Assembly (NCBI GenBank): GCA_023023105.1
Contig: CP083824.1
Coordinates: 4,092,001 to 4,156,000 of the forward strand
Length of the DNA stretch: 64,000 nt
Direction of reading: 5' to 3'
Source: Enterobacter ludwigii
GTDB lineage: Bacteria; Pseudomonadota; Gammaproteobacteria; Enterobacterales; Enterobacteriaceae
Part shown: positions 10,600-19,892 of the stretch, in pieces
Layout: the number at the start of each line of letters is the position of its first letter
Position numbering within the stretch: the stretch's first letter is position 1
Notes under the pieces: model-generated
What the model was told of the DNA's origin: nothing
What the model saw: the letters and a program-made list of their open reading frames with translations, nothing else
Database searches by the model: none
Made by a program: the position numbers and the translations under genes

Positions 10600-11072
10600 C
10601 AGTGCTTACTCCCTGGCATGGTCAAGAATCCATCCGGAAATTCGCGGCCTTCACGAAAAACCAGTTTGCTGCATGATTGTGGGGTAGAGATTATTTCGTC
10701 TCCGTTATCGAGCATACTCCCAACGAGTGCAGCGGATGCGCCCTGCATGATTCGGGCCTTGCCAGCACCGGAAATAATCGTGGCCTCGCTGCCATCAGCA
10801 TATACAACCTTGTCACCTACCCGAGCAACTTGTAACCCTCCGGTAGTCGCACCGCCTGAAGCATGGCGAATGACTCCACCGAGACGGGTCAGACTCCCAA
10901 CGACTGCAAACCGGAAAATGTGGGCTAACGGGCGGCTTAAATGCTGTTTATTAATTTCCTCAAGTTCTTTCCGGGCTTTGTCATCGCAGAGTGACAAAAG
11001 CTCTTCGTCGTAAGGCGGTTTTGATTGGACTTCACGAATTTCAGGTGTGATCTCGTTGGTGTACTGCTTCAT
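10599..11072 (-). CDS. Small PAAR-like protein upstream of the effector
   Basis: 157 residues. The first ~55 are charged and helical (KPPYDEELLSLCDDKARKELEEI). The rest is PAAR-like: VVGSLTRLGGVIRHASGGA, then QVARVGDKVVYADGSEATI and AALVGSMLDNGDEIISTPQ. AGAGGG lies 4 nt before the ATG. Its stop shares a base with the start of the PAAR effector, so the two are translationally coupled. It may be a second spike tip, an adaptor, or the N-terminal half of an older effector whose toxin part was lost. No signal peptide. The 220 bases upstream (11073-11294) hold its promoter region, with no gene seen. Confidence 0.7.
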   Translation of the reverse strand: MKQYTNEITPEIREVQSKPPYDEELLSLCDDKARKELEEINKQHLSRPLAHIFRFAVVGSLTRLGGVIRHASGGATTGGLQVARVGDKVVYADGSEATIISGAGKARIMQGASAALVGSMLDNGDEIISTPQSCSKLVFREGREFPDGFLTMPGSKH

Positions 11073-11294
11073 AAGTCCCTCTACTTGCTATAGAAATAAT
11101 CACAGAGGTCATTTTACAAACAATAACCACAGGCGCAACAAGTATTCGACTTAAGTGAAATCCCGTTTCGTAACATCTGATAAGTGCGTTGCACAACCAG
11201 TTTTAGCTTTCTTCCAAATCTCTGTTATCTGACTGGGCTAGAACTGCGAAGGTTTAATCGACTTCGGTGAGCCAATGAGTGATCTCTTTATCTC

Positions 11295-11747
11295 TTAACG
11301 CCGCCAAGGTGACCCTGACCCCGAATATGGACTACACTCGTTATAATCCTGCCGCCAGTCGTTAATGATTTTCCTGGCGTGAACGATATCGCTGAACCAG
11401 TGCTCATTCAGACATTCATCGCGAAATTGTCCGTTAAAGCTCTCAATAAATCCGTTCTGTGTTGGTTTGCCCGGCTGGATTAAGCGTAACTCAACATCAT
11501 GCTCAAAGGCCCATTGTTCCAGTGCGCGGCAAGTGAACTCCGGCCCCTGATCCGTTCTTATCGTCGCCGAATAGCCTCGAAACAGTGCAATACTGTCCAG
11601 AATACGTGTGACTCGAACGCCTGAAATCCCGAATGCGGTGATAATTGTCAGACACTCCTTCAAACTGGCTACCAAGTTGTTCGATAACTGAATCCATTGA
11701 CAACGGACCAGTGTCTTGTTTGAAAGTAAAATCAAGCAATTGCCCAA
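11295..11747 (-). pseudogene. IS3-family transposase fragment (orfB C-terminal part)
   Basis: From about 11657 to 11320 the frame reads like the catalytic rve domain of an IS3-group OrfB: ECLTIITAFGISGVRVTRI, RTDQGPEFTCRALEQWAFEH, QPGKPTQNGFIESFNG, RDECLNEHWF, NDWRQDYNEC. The second Asp and the Glu of DDE are present. The first ~30 residues and the last ~10 (PYSGSGSPWRR) are not transposase, so the gene lacks its N-terminus and its true C-terminus. No paired IS terminal repeats are visible. A relic, not an active IS. Confidence 0.8.
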
Positions 11748-11774
11748 AATCTATCGCATTCCATTTTTCATCAG

Positions 11775-12137
11775 TCAGAGATCCTGACTTTCATAAAGTA
11801 CTACGCACTTTTGAGGGAATCTTTTTGCTGCGGCGTAAAAAGCTGCCTGAATGCTTAGTAAATAGTCATCAATGTCTTTTTGTTCTAATTTCTTCATTTT
11901 TTGCACTATGTCCAATAGTCGGGCTGGCTCCATCTTGGACGATTTTACAAAAGAAATGAACATAGAGAGACGGGAAGATATAAACCTTGCTCTGCTGGCT
12001 GAATCGCAGCCCAGAGACACGCGAAAAAAACCGCCTGAAGGTAGTCGGAAATGAAGGCAGTAGCGGTTGCCACGCTTTAGAGTATTCGGGATGGAACAGC
12101 CGTTGGTGTGTCTCTTTTGTATCACAGTCTGTGTCAC
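11775..12137 (-). pseudogene. Truncated tyrosine integrase (N-terminal part only)
   Basis: 120 residues. SIPNTLKRGNRYCLHFRLP followed by VSLGCDSASRARFISSRLS resembles the N-terminal domain of phage/island integrases that begin '...L.RRG..YY.R..IP...VSL.T...A...A'. No catalytic R-H-R-Y core follows: the frame stops at 11775 next to the IS3 fragment. The start lies 39 nt inside the right att-like repeat, the usual place for an island integrase. Likely the enzyme that inserted the islet, later truncated. The match is by pattern only. Confidence 0.55.
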
Positions 12138-12186
12138 AGTTTTTCCTTAGAAAGCCTGAGACACACCAACGTATTGTTTTAGAAGA

Positions 12187-12563
<377 letters not shown>

Positions 12564-12570
12564 GGCGCGC

Positions 12571-12599
12571 AGTATAGAGGGTTTGCGCGCCGCTGTCAC
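12571..12599 (-). promoter_or_regulatory. rnpB promoter
   Basis: On the minus strand, GTGACA (12594-12599) and TATACT (12571-12576) with a 17-nt spacer. The first nucleotide of M1 RNA (12563) is 8 nt past the -10, and the GC-rich discriminator GCGCGCC is typical of stringently controlled stable-RNA promoters. Confidence 0.85.
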
Positions 12600-12622
12600 C
12601 CTCAGGTGTGGGCAAGATGTTA

Positions 12623-13513
12623 TTAACGGGCGACTTCTACCTTCGCCAGTTTTTCGTAGTAGCACGCAATGGCACTGTGGTCGGCCGTCCCCATGCCATC
12701 GGCACGCAGGGCCTGCATCATTTCCATCACGGCGGCGGTCAGCGGCAGTTGCGCCCCAACACCGTGAGACGTATCCAGCGCGTTTGCCAGATCTTTAATA
12801 TGCAGGTCGATGCGGAAACCAGGTTTGAAGTTACGATCCATCACCATCGGTGCTTTGGCATCTAGCACGGTACTCCCCGCCAGACCGCCACGGATTGCCT
12901 GGTAGACCAGGTCCGGGTTGACGCCCGCTTTAGTTGCCAGCGTCAGCGCTTCGGACATCGCAGCGATATTCAGCGCCACAATCACCTGATTCGCCAGCTT
13001 GGTCACGTTACCCGCCCCGATGTTACCGGTGTGCACCACAGAGCCAGCCATCGCTTTCATCAGATCGTAGTATTTATCGAAGATCGCTTTATCGCCGCCG
13101 ACCATCACCGACAGCGTGCCGTCGATCGCTTTCGGTTCACCGCCGCTGACCGGTGCATCCAGCATATCGACGCCTTTCGCTTTCAACGCCTCGCTGATTT
13201 CACGGCTTGCGAGGGGGGCAATAGAGCTCATATCAATCAGTACAAGACCTGGCTTCGCACCGTCGATAATGCCATTCTCACCCAGAGCGACCTCTTTTAC
13301 ATGTGGAGAGTTTGGCAGCATGGTGATGATGACATCGCACTGCTCAGCAATGGCTCTGGCTGTGGCGGCCGTTTCGGCACCCGCAGCAATGACCTCAGCC
13401 ACAGCTTGCGGATTATGGTCTGAAACCACCAGTGAGTAACCCGCTTTGATGAGGTTCTTACTCATTGGCTTACCCATGATCCCCAGGCCAATAAAACCGA
13501 CTTTCAGCGTCAT
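12623..13513 (-). CDS. garR: Tartronate semialdehyde reductase GarR
   Basis: Reduces tartronate semialdehyde to D-glycerate with NAD(P)H in galactarate/glucarate breakdown. Beta-hydroxyacid dehydrogenase family: Rossmann GFIGLGIMGKPMS near the N-terminus, DAPVSGGEPKA, and the catalytic lysine in GNVTKLANQ. 296 residues from the ATG at 13513, which has AGGA 8 nt upstream; the longer frame from 13528 lacks support. It lies 21 nt after garL. In E. coli garK follows; here the next feature is the rnpB promoter, so garK is missing. Confidence 0.95.
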   Translation of the reverse strand: MTLKVGFIGLGIMGKPMSKNLIKAGYSLVVSDHNPQAVAEVIAAGAETAATARAIAEQCDVIITMLPNSPHVKEVALGENGIIDGAKPGLVLIDMSSIAPLASREISEALKAKGVDMLDAPVSGGEPKAIDGTLSVMVGGDKAIFDKYYDLMKAMAGSVVHTGNIGAGNVTKLANQVIVALNIAAMSEALTLATKAGVNPDLVYQAIRGGLAGSTVLDAKAPMVMDRNFKPGFRIDLHIKDLANALDTSHGVGAQLPLTAAVMEMMQALRADGMGTADHSAIACYYEKLAKVEVAR

Positions 13514-13534
13514 AATCTGTTTCCTCAATGATGG

Positions 13535-14305
13535 TTATTTTTTAAAAGCGTCCGCTAATTTCTGCGTGGCTGATCGGAATACGCCGAGGTCACTGCCGAC
13601 AGCCACAAAGGTGGCGCCCCATTCCAGATAACGACGAGCGTCAGCTTCAACCGGTGCCAGAATGCCGCACGGTTTGCCATGGGCTTTGGCGCGGGCAAAG
13701 ATGTGTTGAATGGCATGCTGAACGTCCGGGTGACCCGCATTACCCAGGTGTCCCAACGCCGCAGCCAGGTCACTCGGACCAACAAAGATGCCGTCGACGC
13801 CGTGTGTGGCAGCAATGGCGTCGACGTTATCAACACCCTGCTGGCTCTCAATCTGTACCAGGATGCTGATGTTGTTATTGGACTGCGCGAAGTAGTCCGG
13901 CACGGTGCCAAACATATTGGCGCGATGCGAAACGGATACACCGCGGATCCCTTCCGGGGGATAGCGCGTTGAGGCCACGGCCCGCGCCGCCTCTTCTTCC
14001 GTTTCCACAAACGGGATCAGGAAGTTGTAGAAACCGATATCCAGCAGACGTTTGATGATCACCGGTTCGTTGGTTGGCACACGCACCACCGGCGCGCTCT
14101 GGCTACCTTTGAGTGCCATCAACTGCGGAATAAAAGTATTGATATCGTTCGGCGCATGCTCACCGTCCAGTACCAGCCAGTCGAAACCGGCCAGGCCCAG
14201 CACTTCGGTGCTGATGGGATTTGCCAGCGCGGACCAGCAACCAATCTGGATCTGATGCGCCGCGAGGGACGCTTTAAACTTATTTGGGAAAATATCGTTA
14301 TTCAT
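13535..14305 (-). CDS. garL: 5-keto-4-deoxy-D-glucarate aldolase GarL
   Basis: A class II (Mg-dependent) HpcH/HpaI-type aldolase that splits 5-keto-4-deoxy-D-glucarate to pyruvate and tartronate semialdehyde. 256 residues, as in E. coli. Typical segments: [40 protein letters not shown] and [12 protein letters not shown]. First gene of the garL-garR unit. The transporter garP, which precedes or follows it in E. coli, is not here. Confidence 0.95.
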   Translation of the reverse strand: MNNDIFPNKFKASLAAHQIQIGCWSALANPISTEVLGLAGFDWLVLDGEHAPNDINTFIPQLMALKGSQSAPVVRVPTNEPVIIKRLLDIGFYNFLIPFVETEEEAARAVASTRYPPEGIRGVSVSHRANMFGTVPDYFAQSNNNISILVQIESQQGVDNVDAIAATHGVDGIFVGPSDLAAALGHLGNAGHPDVQHAIQHIFARAKAHGKPCGILAPVEADARRYLEWGATFVAVGSDLGVFRSATQKLADAFKK

Positions 14306-14641
14306 CGCGTTTACCTTTTAAATTCCGCAGCCTTATTCCGTATATTTATTGCCAGCGTTATATTTATTTTCTGACTTAATTCCGGCGTTATAAAATCGTC
14401 ATTCAGTATAATCCGCACATCACCGCGACACATTGTTTTAATGCTCAAGTATTGTTATCCGTTTTGATAATATTTTGAGCATTTGCACGAATCACTGCGC
14501 GCTGATGCACAGAATCAGGCATTACGGGTTCTGTGGCGATCGAGATCACATTCTCGTTCCTTATCTCCTGACATGCTTTATTTCTGCCATAAGAAAATTG
14601 GCTGCATTTATTATCAGACTCTTGCTGGAGAATACTGAACA
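14306..14641. promoter_or_regulatory. Divergent garL/garD control region with inverted repeat
   Basis: 336 bases between divergent garL and garD. A 9-bp perfect inverted repeat (AATGCTCAA at 14440-14448, TTGAGCATT at 14475-14483) sits near the middle. E. coli gar promoters are activated by CdaR; whether this repeat is that operator is a guess. Confidence 0.4.
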
Positions 14642-16213
14642 ATGGCCGATATTGAAATTCGACAAGCGTCGCCGAGGGCGTTTTATATAAAAGTCCACGA
14701 TACCGATAATGTGGCGATTATTGTCAACGACAATGGCTTAAAAGCGGGAACCCGTTTCCCGGACGGGCTGGAGTTGATTAAGCATATTCCGCAGGGACAT
14801 AAAGTCGCGCTTGTGGATATCCCCGCTCACGGTGAAATTGTGCGTTACGGAGAGGTGATTGGTTACGCCGTTCGCGCCATTCCTCAGGGTAGCTGGATTG
14901 AAGAGTCGCTGGTCGCGTTGCCAAAAGCACCGCCCCTGAACACACTCCCGCTGGCAACCCGCGTGCCTGAACCACTCCCTCCACTGGAAGGCTATACCTT
15001 CGACGGTTATCGCAATGCCGACGGTAGCGTCGGTACCAAAAATCTGCTCGGCATTACCACCAGCGTGCACTGTGTGGCAGGCGTGGTGGATTATGTGGTG
15101 AAAATTATTGAACGCGACCTGCTGCCGAAATACCCGAACGTGGATGGCGTGGTCGGCCTGAATCACCTTTATGGCTGCGGTGTGGCCATCAATGCACCGG
15201 CGGCCGTTGTGCCTGTCCGTACCATTCACAATATCGCCCTGAACCCGAACTTCGGCGGCGAGGTGATGGTCATTGGCCTCGGCTGTGAAAAGCTTCAACC
15301 TGAACGCCTGCTGCAGGGGACTGAGGACGTGAAAGCTATCCCGGTCAGCGATGCCAGTATCGTGCGTTTGCAGGACGAGCACCACGTCGGTTTTAGATCG
15401 ATGGTCGACGATATTGTTCAGGTGGCAGAACGCCATCTCGATAAGCTGAACAAACGCCAGCGTGAAACCTGCCCGGCCTCGGAGCTGGTGGTAGGAACGC
15501 AGTGCGGCGGCAGCGATGCGTTCTCCGGCGTGACCGCCAACCCGGCGGTAGGCTACGCGTCCGATCTGTTTGTTCGCTGTGGTGCCACGGTGATGTTCTC
15601 CGAAGTGACTGAAGTGCGTGACGCTATCCATCTGCTTACCCCTCGCGCTATCAATGAAGAGGTAGGTAAGCGTCTGCTTGAGGAGATGGCCTGGTACGAT
15701 AACTATCTCGATATGGGCAAAACCGACCGTAGCGCCAACCCCTCTCCGGGGAACAAAAAAGGCGGCCTGGCGAACGTGGTGGAAAAAGCCCTCGGCTCAA
15801 TTGCGAAATCCGGCCAGAGCGCCATTGTTGAAGTCCTTTCGCCGGGCCAGCGTCCAACCCGACGCGGCCTGATTTACGCGGCAACCCCGGCCAGCGATTT
15901 TGTTTGCGGCACGCAACAAGTCGCGTCAGGTATTACAGTGCAGGTCTTTACCACCGGACGCGGCACGCCGTACGGCCTGATGGCGGTTCCGGTGATCAAG
16001 ATGGCAACCCGCACGGAGCTTGCAAACCGCTGGTATGACTTAATGGATATCAACGCGGGCACTATCGCCACCGGGGAAGAGAGCATTGAAGAGGTGGGCT
16101 GGAAACTGTTCCACTTTATTCTGGATGTGGCGAGCGGTCGCAAGAAAACCTTCTCTGACCAATGGGGATTACATAATCAGCTGGCGGTGTTTAACCCGGC
16201 GCCCGTGACCTGA
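14642..16213 (+). CDS. garD: Galactarate dehydratase GarD
   Basis: Dehydrates galactarate (m-galactarate) to 5-keto-4-deoxy-D-glucarate, the substrate of GarL. 523 residues, as in E. coli. It has the N-terminal SAF domain (about residues 15-90) and the UxaA/altronate-dehydratase core with metal-binding cysteines (e.g. [23 protein letters not shown]). Divergent from garL. A hairpin follows the stop. Confidence 0.96.
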   Translation: MADIEIRQASPRAFYIKVHDTDNVAIIVNDNGLKAGTRFPDGLELIKHIPQGHKVALVDIPAHGEIVRYGEVIGYAVRAIPQGSWIEESLVALPKAPPLNTLPLATRVPEPLPPLEGYTFDGYRNADGSVGTKNLLGITTSVHCVAGVVDYVVKIIERDLLPKYPNVDGVVGLNHLYGCGVAINAPAAVVPVRTIHNIALNPNFGGEVMVIGLGCEKLQPERLLQGTEDVKAIPVSDASIVRLQDEHHVGFRSMVDDIVQVAERHLDKLNKRQRETCPASELVVGTQCGGSDAFSGVTANPAVGYASDLFVRCGATVMFSEVTEVRDAIHLLTPRAINEEVGKRLLEEMAWYDNYLDMGKTDRSANPSPGNKKGGLANVVEKALGSIAKSGQSAIVEVLSPGQRPTRRGLIYAATPASDFVCGTQQVASGITVQVFTTGRGTPYGLMAVPVIKMATRTELANRWYDLMDINAGTIATGEESIEEVGWKLFHFILDVASGRKKTFSDQWGLHNQLAVFNPAPVT

Positions 16214-16221
16214 TTAACATC

Positions 16222-16248
16222 GACCCTCTCCCCCATCGGGAGAGGGTC
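16222..16248. repeat. Palindrome downstream of garD (REP-like)
   Basis: GACCCTCTCCC and GGGAGAGGGTC form a perfect 11-bp stem with a 5-nt loop. No T-run follows on either strand. The same core recurs at 39533-39553, so it is a dispersed intergenic palindrome that could act as a transcript end between convergent garD and agaR. Confidence 0.7.
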
Positions 16249-16252
16249 ACAA

Positions 16253-17062
16253 TTATTCCTTAACCAACACCACGTCTATCCCAATCTTGCGTAACCCTTC
16301 CAGACTTTCAGCCGGAATACCTTCGTCGACAATAATCATATCAATGCGTTGGGTATCAATGATTTTATGCAGGCTTGAGCGGTTAAACTTGCTGGAGTCA
16401 GTCACGACGATAATGCGCTCTGCCACTTCGCACATTTTGCGATTCAGACGGGCTTCATCTTCGTTATGCGTGCTTACGCCGCGATCGAGATCGATGGCGT
16501 CGACGCCCAGGAACAGCATGTCAAAATGGTAATTCTGTAATGATTGCTCCGCCTGGTCGCCATAGAAAGATTGCGACTGACGGCGTAAATGCCCACCGGT
16601 CATCAGCAATTCCACCCCTTCTGCTTCCAGCAACGCGTTCGCGACATTCATGCCGTTGGTCATAGCAATCACGTCCGTATGCTGGCGCAGCATACGGGCG
16701 ATTTCAAACGTCGTGGTACCGGAATCCAGAATGATACGGTGTCCTGGCTTCACCAGCCCAGCGGCCGCCTGCGCGATACTGCGCTTAACGGCCGTATTCA
16801 GCGAACTTTTATCTTCCACTGAGGGTTCAACGCCTTGTGCATGACCTTCACAAATCAGTGCACCGCCGTAAGCACGTACGGCAATGCCCTGCTTCTCAAG
16901 GAAGGCCAGGTCGTTGCGGATCGTCACCGTCGAAACACCATATAAATGAGAAAGATCGTTAACCTGCACGCTTCCCTGCGCCCGCAACCGCTGAATAATT
17001 TGCTCTCGCCTTTCACTGGTGCCGGTGATGCGCTTTTCTGCGGATGAATCGGTGCTGCTCAT
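16253..17062 (-). CDS. agaR: DeoR-family repressor AgaR of the aga regulon
   Basis: Represses N-acetylgalactosamine/galactosamine genes. 269 residues, as in E. coli. N-terminal DeoR HTH (about 17-72: [30 protein letters not shown]) and a DeoR C-terminal sugar-phosphate sensor domain ([28 protein letters not shown]). Divergent from kbaZ; operator-like sites lie in the shared upstream region. Confidence 0.95.
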   Translation of the reverse strand: MSSTDSSAEKRITGTSERREQIIQRLRAQGSVQVNDLSHLYGVSTVTIRNDLAFLEKQGIAVRAYGGALICEGHAQGVEPSVEDKSSLNTAVKRSIAQAAAGLVKPGHRIILDSGTTTFEIARMLRQHTDVIAMTNGMNVANALLEAEGVELLMTGGHLRRQSQSFYGDQAEQSLQNYHFDMLFLGVDAIDLDRGVSTHNEDEARLNRKMCEVAERIIVVTDSSKFNRSSLHKIIDTQRIDMIIVDEGIPAESLEGLRKIGIDVVLVKE

Positions 17063-17083
17063 GCGAGCTCCTTAATCAATAAA

Positions 17084-17281
17084 CTTTCGTTTCATTTCGT
17101 TTTGCCTATTAAGGCCTTTCTTTTACGGGAATGCAAGCCCCGTCTGACGACCAGGGGCAAGCTCACCCGGCGCTGAAACCTTTCATTGTGTTTCTTTTGT
17201 GAAACAGATCGGAAAACCATTATCTTTCGTTTTATTTTTATACCACCATGATGCAGGATTAAATGAAACAAAACGAAAGAT
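17084..17281. promoter_or_regulatory. AgaR operator cluster between agaR and kbaZ
   Basis: Three elements fit the known AgaR-site style (CTTTCGTTT followed by T-rich CATTTC/TATTT): 17084-17103, 17223-17241 and, inverted, 17261-17281. The first lies close upstream of agaR (autoregulation); the last two lie just before kbaZ. E. coli AgaR binds comparable sites before agaR, kbaZ and agaS. Confidence 0.7.
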
Positions 17282-17313
17282 GACTACCATCACCATCCGA
17301 AATGGAGAGGAAA

Positions 17314-18609
17314 GTGAAACATCTGACAGAAATGGTGGAACAACATAAACGGGGGAATTCAAACGGGATTTATGCCGTCTGTTCCGCACATCCACTGGTA
17401 CTTGAAGCTGCAATTCGTTACGCCCACTCGCATCAGACGCCGATATTAATTGAGGCCACCTCCAACCAGGTGGATCAGTTTGGTGGCTATACCGGCATGA
17501 CGCCCGCTGATTTTTACGGGTTTGTTTGTCAGCTTGCGGAATCCCTTAATTTCCCGACTTCACTGTTGATCCTCGGCGGGGATCATCTGGGGCCCAACCG
17601 CTGGCAAAATCTACCTGCGGAACAGGCGATGGCAAATGCCGACGATCTGATCAAAAGCTATGTTGCTGCCGGGTTCAAAAAGATCCACCTCGACTGCAGT
17701 ATGTCATGCGAAGACGATCCCGTTCCCCTGACCGACGCGATCGTCGCCGGGCGCGCCGCGCGTCTGGCGAAAATTGCCGAAGAGACCTGTCGTGAACAGT
17801 TTGGCGTGTCTGACCTGGTCTACGTCATCGGCACTGAAGTGCCTGTTCCCGGTGGGGCGCATGAAACCCTGAATGAACTCGCCGTCACAACACCGGAAGC
17901 GGCACGCGCCACGCTGGAAGCACACCGTCACGCTTTCGAGAAAGAAGGTTTAAACGCTATCTGGCCGCGCATTGTTGGCCTGGTCGTTCAGCCTGGCGTT
18001 GAGTTTGACCATGCCCATGTGTGTGACTACCAACCGCACAAGGCCGTCGCGCTGAGCAAAATGGTGAAAGCGTACGACACGCTGGTGTTTGAAGCGCACT
18101 CCACCGATTACCAGAGGCCGCAAGCACTTCGCCAGCTGGTAAAAGATCACTTCGCGATCCTGAAAGTCGGCCCAGCTTTGACCTTCGCTCTGCGAGAAGC
18201 GTTGTTTTCACTGGCCGCCATTGAAGAAGAACTGCTGCCTGCCAAAGCCAGTTCTGGCCTGCGTCACGTACTGGAAAACGTGATGCTCGATCGCCCGGAA
18301 TACTGGCAAAGCCATTACCACGGTGACGGCAATGCACGACGCCTGGCGCGCGGCTATAGCTACTCTGACCGCGTCCGCTATTACTGGCCAGACAGCCAGA
18401 TTGACGATGCCTTTGAGCGACTGGTACGCAATCTGGCTGACGAGCCCATTCCTCTGCCGCTGATCAGCCAGTACCTGCCGTTGCAGTACAGCAAAGTTCG
18501 CGAGGGCGCTCTCAAGTCAACGCCACGGGAGCTCATCCTCGACCACATTCAGGACATACTTCAGCAGTACCACGCCGCCTGCGAAGGCGTAACGACTCAA
18601 CACGCATAA
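17314..18609 (+). CDS. kbaZ: Tagatose-1,6-bisphosphate aldolase subunit KbaZ
   Basis: The non-catalytic partner that stabilises and activates KbaY aldolase; GatZ/KbaZ family. 431 residues from a GTG at 17314 (protein MKHLTEMV), which matches E. coli KbaZ and has GGAG 6 nt upstream. The ATG at 17302 lacks a ribosome site and is rejected. Landmarks: [54 protein letters not shown]. First gene of the kbaZ-agaVWEF-agaA unit. Confidence 0.94.
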   Translation: MKHLTEMVEQHKRGNSNGIYAVCSAHPLVLEAAIRYAHSHQTPILIEATSNQVDQFGGYTGMTPADFYGFVCQLAESLNFPTSLLILGGDHLGPNRWQNLPAEQAMANADDLIKSYVAAGFKKIHLDCSMSCEDDPVPLTDAIVAGRAARLAKIAEETCREQFGVSDLVYVIGTEVPVPGGAHETLNELAVTTPEAARATLEAHRHAFEKEGLNAIWPRIVGLVVQPGVEFDHAHVCDYQPHKAVALSKMVKAYDTLVFEAHSTDYQRPQALRQLVKDHFAILKVGPALTFALREALFSLAAIEEELLPAKASSGLRHVLENVMLDRPEYWQSHYHGDGNARRLARGYSYSDRVRYYWPDSQIDDAFERLVRNLADEPIPLPLISQYLPLQYSKVREGALKSTPRELILDHIQDILQQYHAACEGVTTQHA

Positions 18610-18628
18610 TTAAAAAGAGGAAAACGCT

Positions 18629-19102
18629 ATGCCAAACATTGTCTTATGCCGCATCGACGAACGGTTAATCCACGGTCAGGTGGGTGTGCAGTGGGTGGGG
18701 TTTGCGGGGGCAAACCTGGTGCTGGTCGCTAACGATGAGGTCGCTGAGGATCCGGTTCAACAGAACCTGATGGAAATGGTGCTCGCGGAAGGGATCGCCG
18801 TGCGCTTCTGGTCGCTGCAAAAAGTGATCGACAACATTCACCGCGCTGCCGACCGCCAGAAAATTCTGCTGGTCTGTAAATCACCCGCTGATTTTCTGAC
18901 GCTGGTGGAGGGCGGCGTACCTGTCACCCGTATCAATGTAGGCAACATGCACTATGCCAATGGCAAACAACAAATTGCCAAAACGGTCTCTGTCGACGCA
19001 AACGATATCACTGCGTTCAACGGTCTGAAATCTGCCGGAGTGGAATGCTTCGTTCAGGGCGTTCCAACAGAAACTGCTTTGGATCTCTTTAAACTGCTCT
19101 GA
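18629..19102 (+). CDS. agaV: PTS IIB component for N-acetylgalactosamine
   Basis: Mannose-family IIB, cytoplasmic phosphocarrier. 157 residues, as in E. coli AgaV. The phospho-accepting histidine is H15 in RIDERLIHGQV. It lies 19 nt after kbaZ and 10 nt before agaW, inside the transport block agaVWEF. Confidence 0.95.
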   Translation: MPNIVLCRIDERLIHGQVGVQWVGFAGANLVLVANDEVAEDPVQQNLMEMVLAEGIAVRFWSLQKVIDNIHRAADRQKILLVCKSPADFLTLVEGGVPVTRINVGNMHYANGKQQIAKTVSVDANDITAFNGLKSAGVECFVQGVPTETALDLFKLL

Positions 19103-19112
19103 GGGATTCACA

Positions 19113-19892
19113 ATGGAAATCAGTCTGTTGCAGGCACTGGCGTTGGGCGTTCTCGCCTTTATCGCCGGCCTGGATATGTTTAACGGCTTAACACATATGC
19201 ACCGCCCGGTGGTACTCGGGCCGTTGGTTGGCCTGATTCTGGGCGATCTACACACCGGTATTTTGACCGGCGGGACGTTAGAACTGGTCTGGATGGGACT
19301 GGCACCGCTGGCAGGCGCACAGCCACCAAACGTGATTATCGGCACGATTGTAGGCACAGCGTTTGCTATCAGCACGGGCGTGAAGCCGGAAGTTGCCGTT
19401 GGCGTCGCCGTCCCGTTTGCCGTTGCGGTACAGATGGGGATCACGTTCCTCTTCTCGGTGATGTCTGGCGTGATGTCGCGCTGCGATCGCATGGCGGCCA
19501 ATGCGGATACTCACGGTATTGAACGGGTCAACTATCTGGCACTGCTGGCCCTCGGTATCTTCTACTTCCTGTGTGCTTTCCTGCCAATTTACTTCGGTGC
19601 AGAACACGCGAAAACCGCCATTGATGTTCTGCCAGCACGGTTGATTGATGGTCTTGGCGTCGCGGGCGGCATCATGCCAGCTATCGGTTTTGCCGTGCTG
19701 CTGAAGATCATGATGAAAAACGTCTACATCCCTTACTTCATTATCGGTTTTGTGGCCGCAGCCTGGCTCAAGCTTCCGGTACTGGCGATTGCCGCTGCTG
19801 CCCTGGCAATGGCACTTATCGACCTGATGCGTAAAACACCTGAACCGACAGCACCTGCGTCCCGGAAAGAGGAATTCGAAGATGGCATCTAA
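19113..19892 (+). CDS. agaW: PTS IIC component for N-acetylgalactosamine (full length)
   Basis: Integral-membrane mannose-family IIC permease, 259 residues. Hydrophobic helices run throughout, with the family stretch GTLELVWMGLAPLAGAQPPN. In E. coli K-12 agaW is truncated by a deletion; here the gene is intact, as in GalNAc-positive strains. It overlaps agaE by 11 nt. Confidence 0.95.
   Translation: MEISLLQALALGVLAFIAGLDMFNGLTHMHRPVVLGPLVGLILGDLHTGILTGGTLELVWMGLAPLAGAQPPNVIIGTIVGTAFAISTGVKPEVAVGVAVPFAVAVQMGITFLFSVMSGVMSRCDRMAANADTHGIERVNYLALLALGIFYFLCAFLPIYFGAEHAKTAIDVLPARLIDGLGVAGGIMPAIGFAVLLKIMMKNVYIPYFIIGFVAAAWLKLPVLAIAAAALAMALIDLMRKTPEPTAPASRKEEFEDGI

Noticed and set aside
11503..11739. 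78-codon minus-strand frame overlapping the IS3 fragment
   Set aside because: Alternative frame of the degenerate transposase; only the frame ending at 11295 contains the rve motifs.
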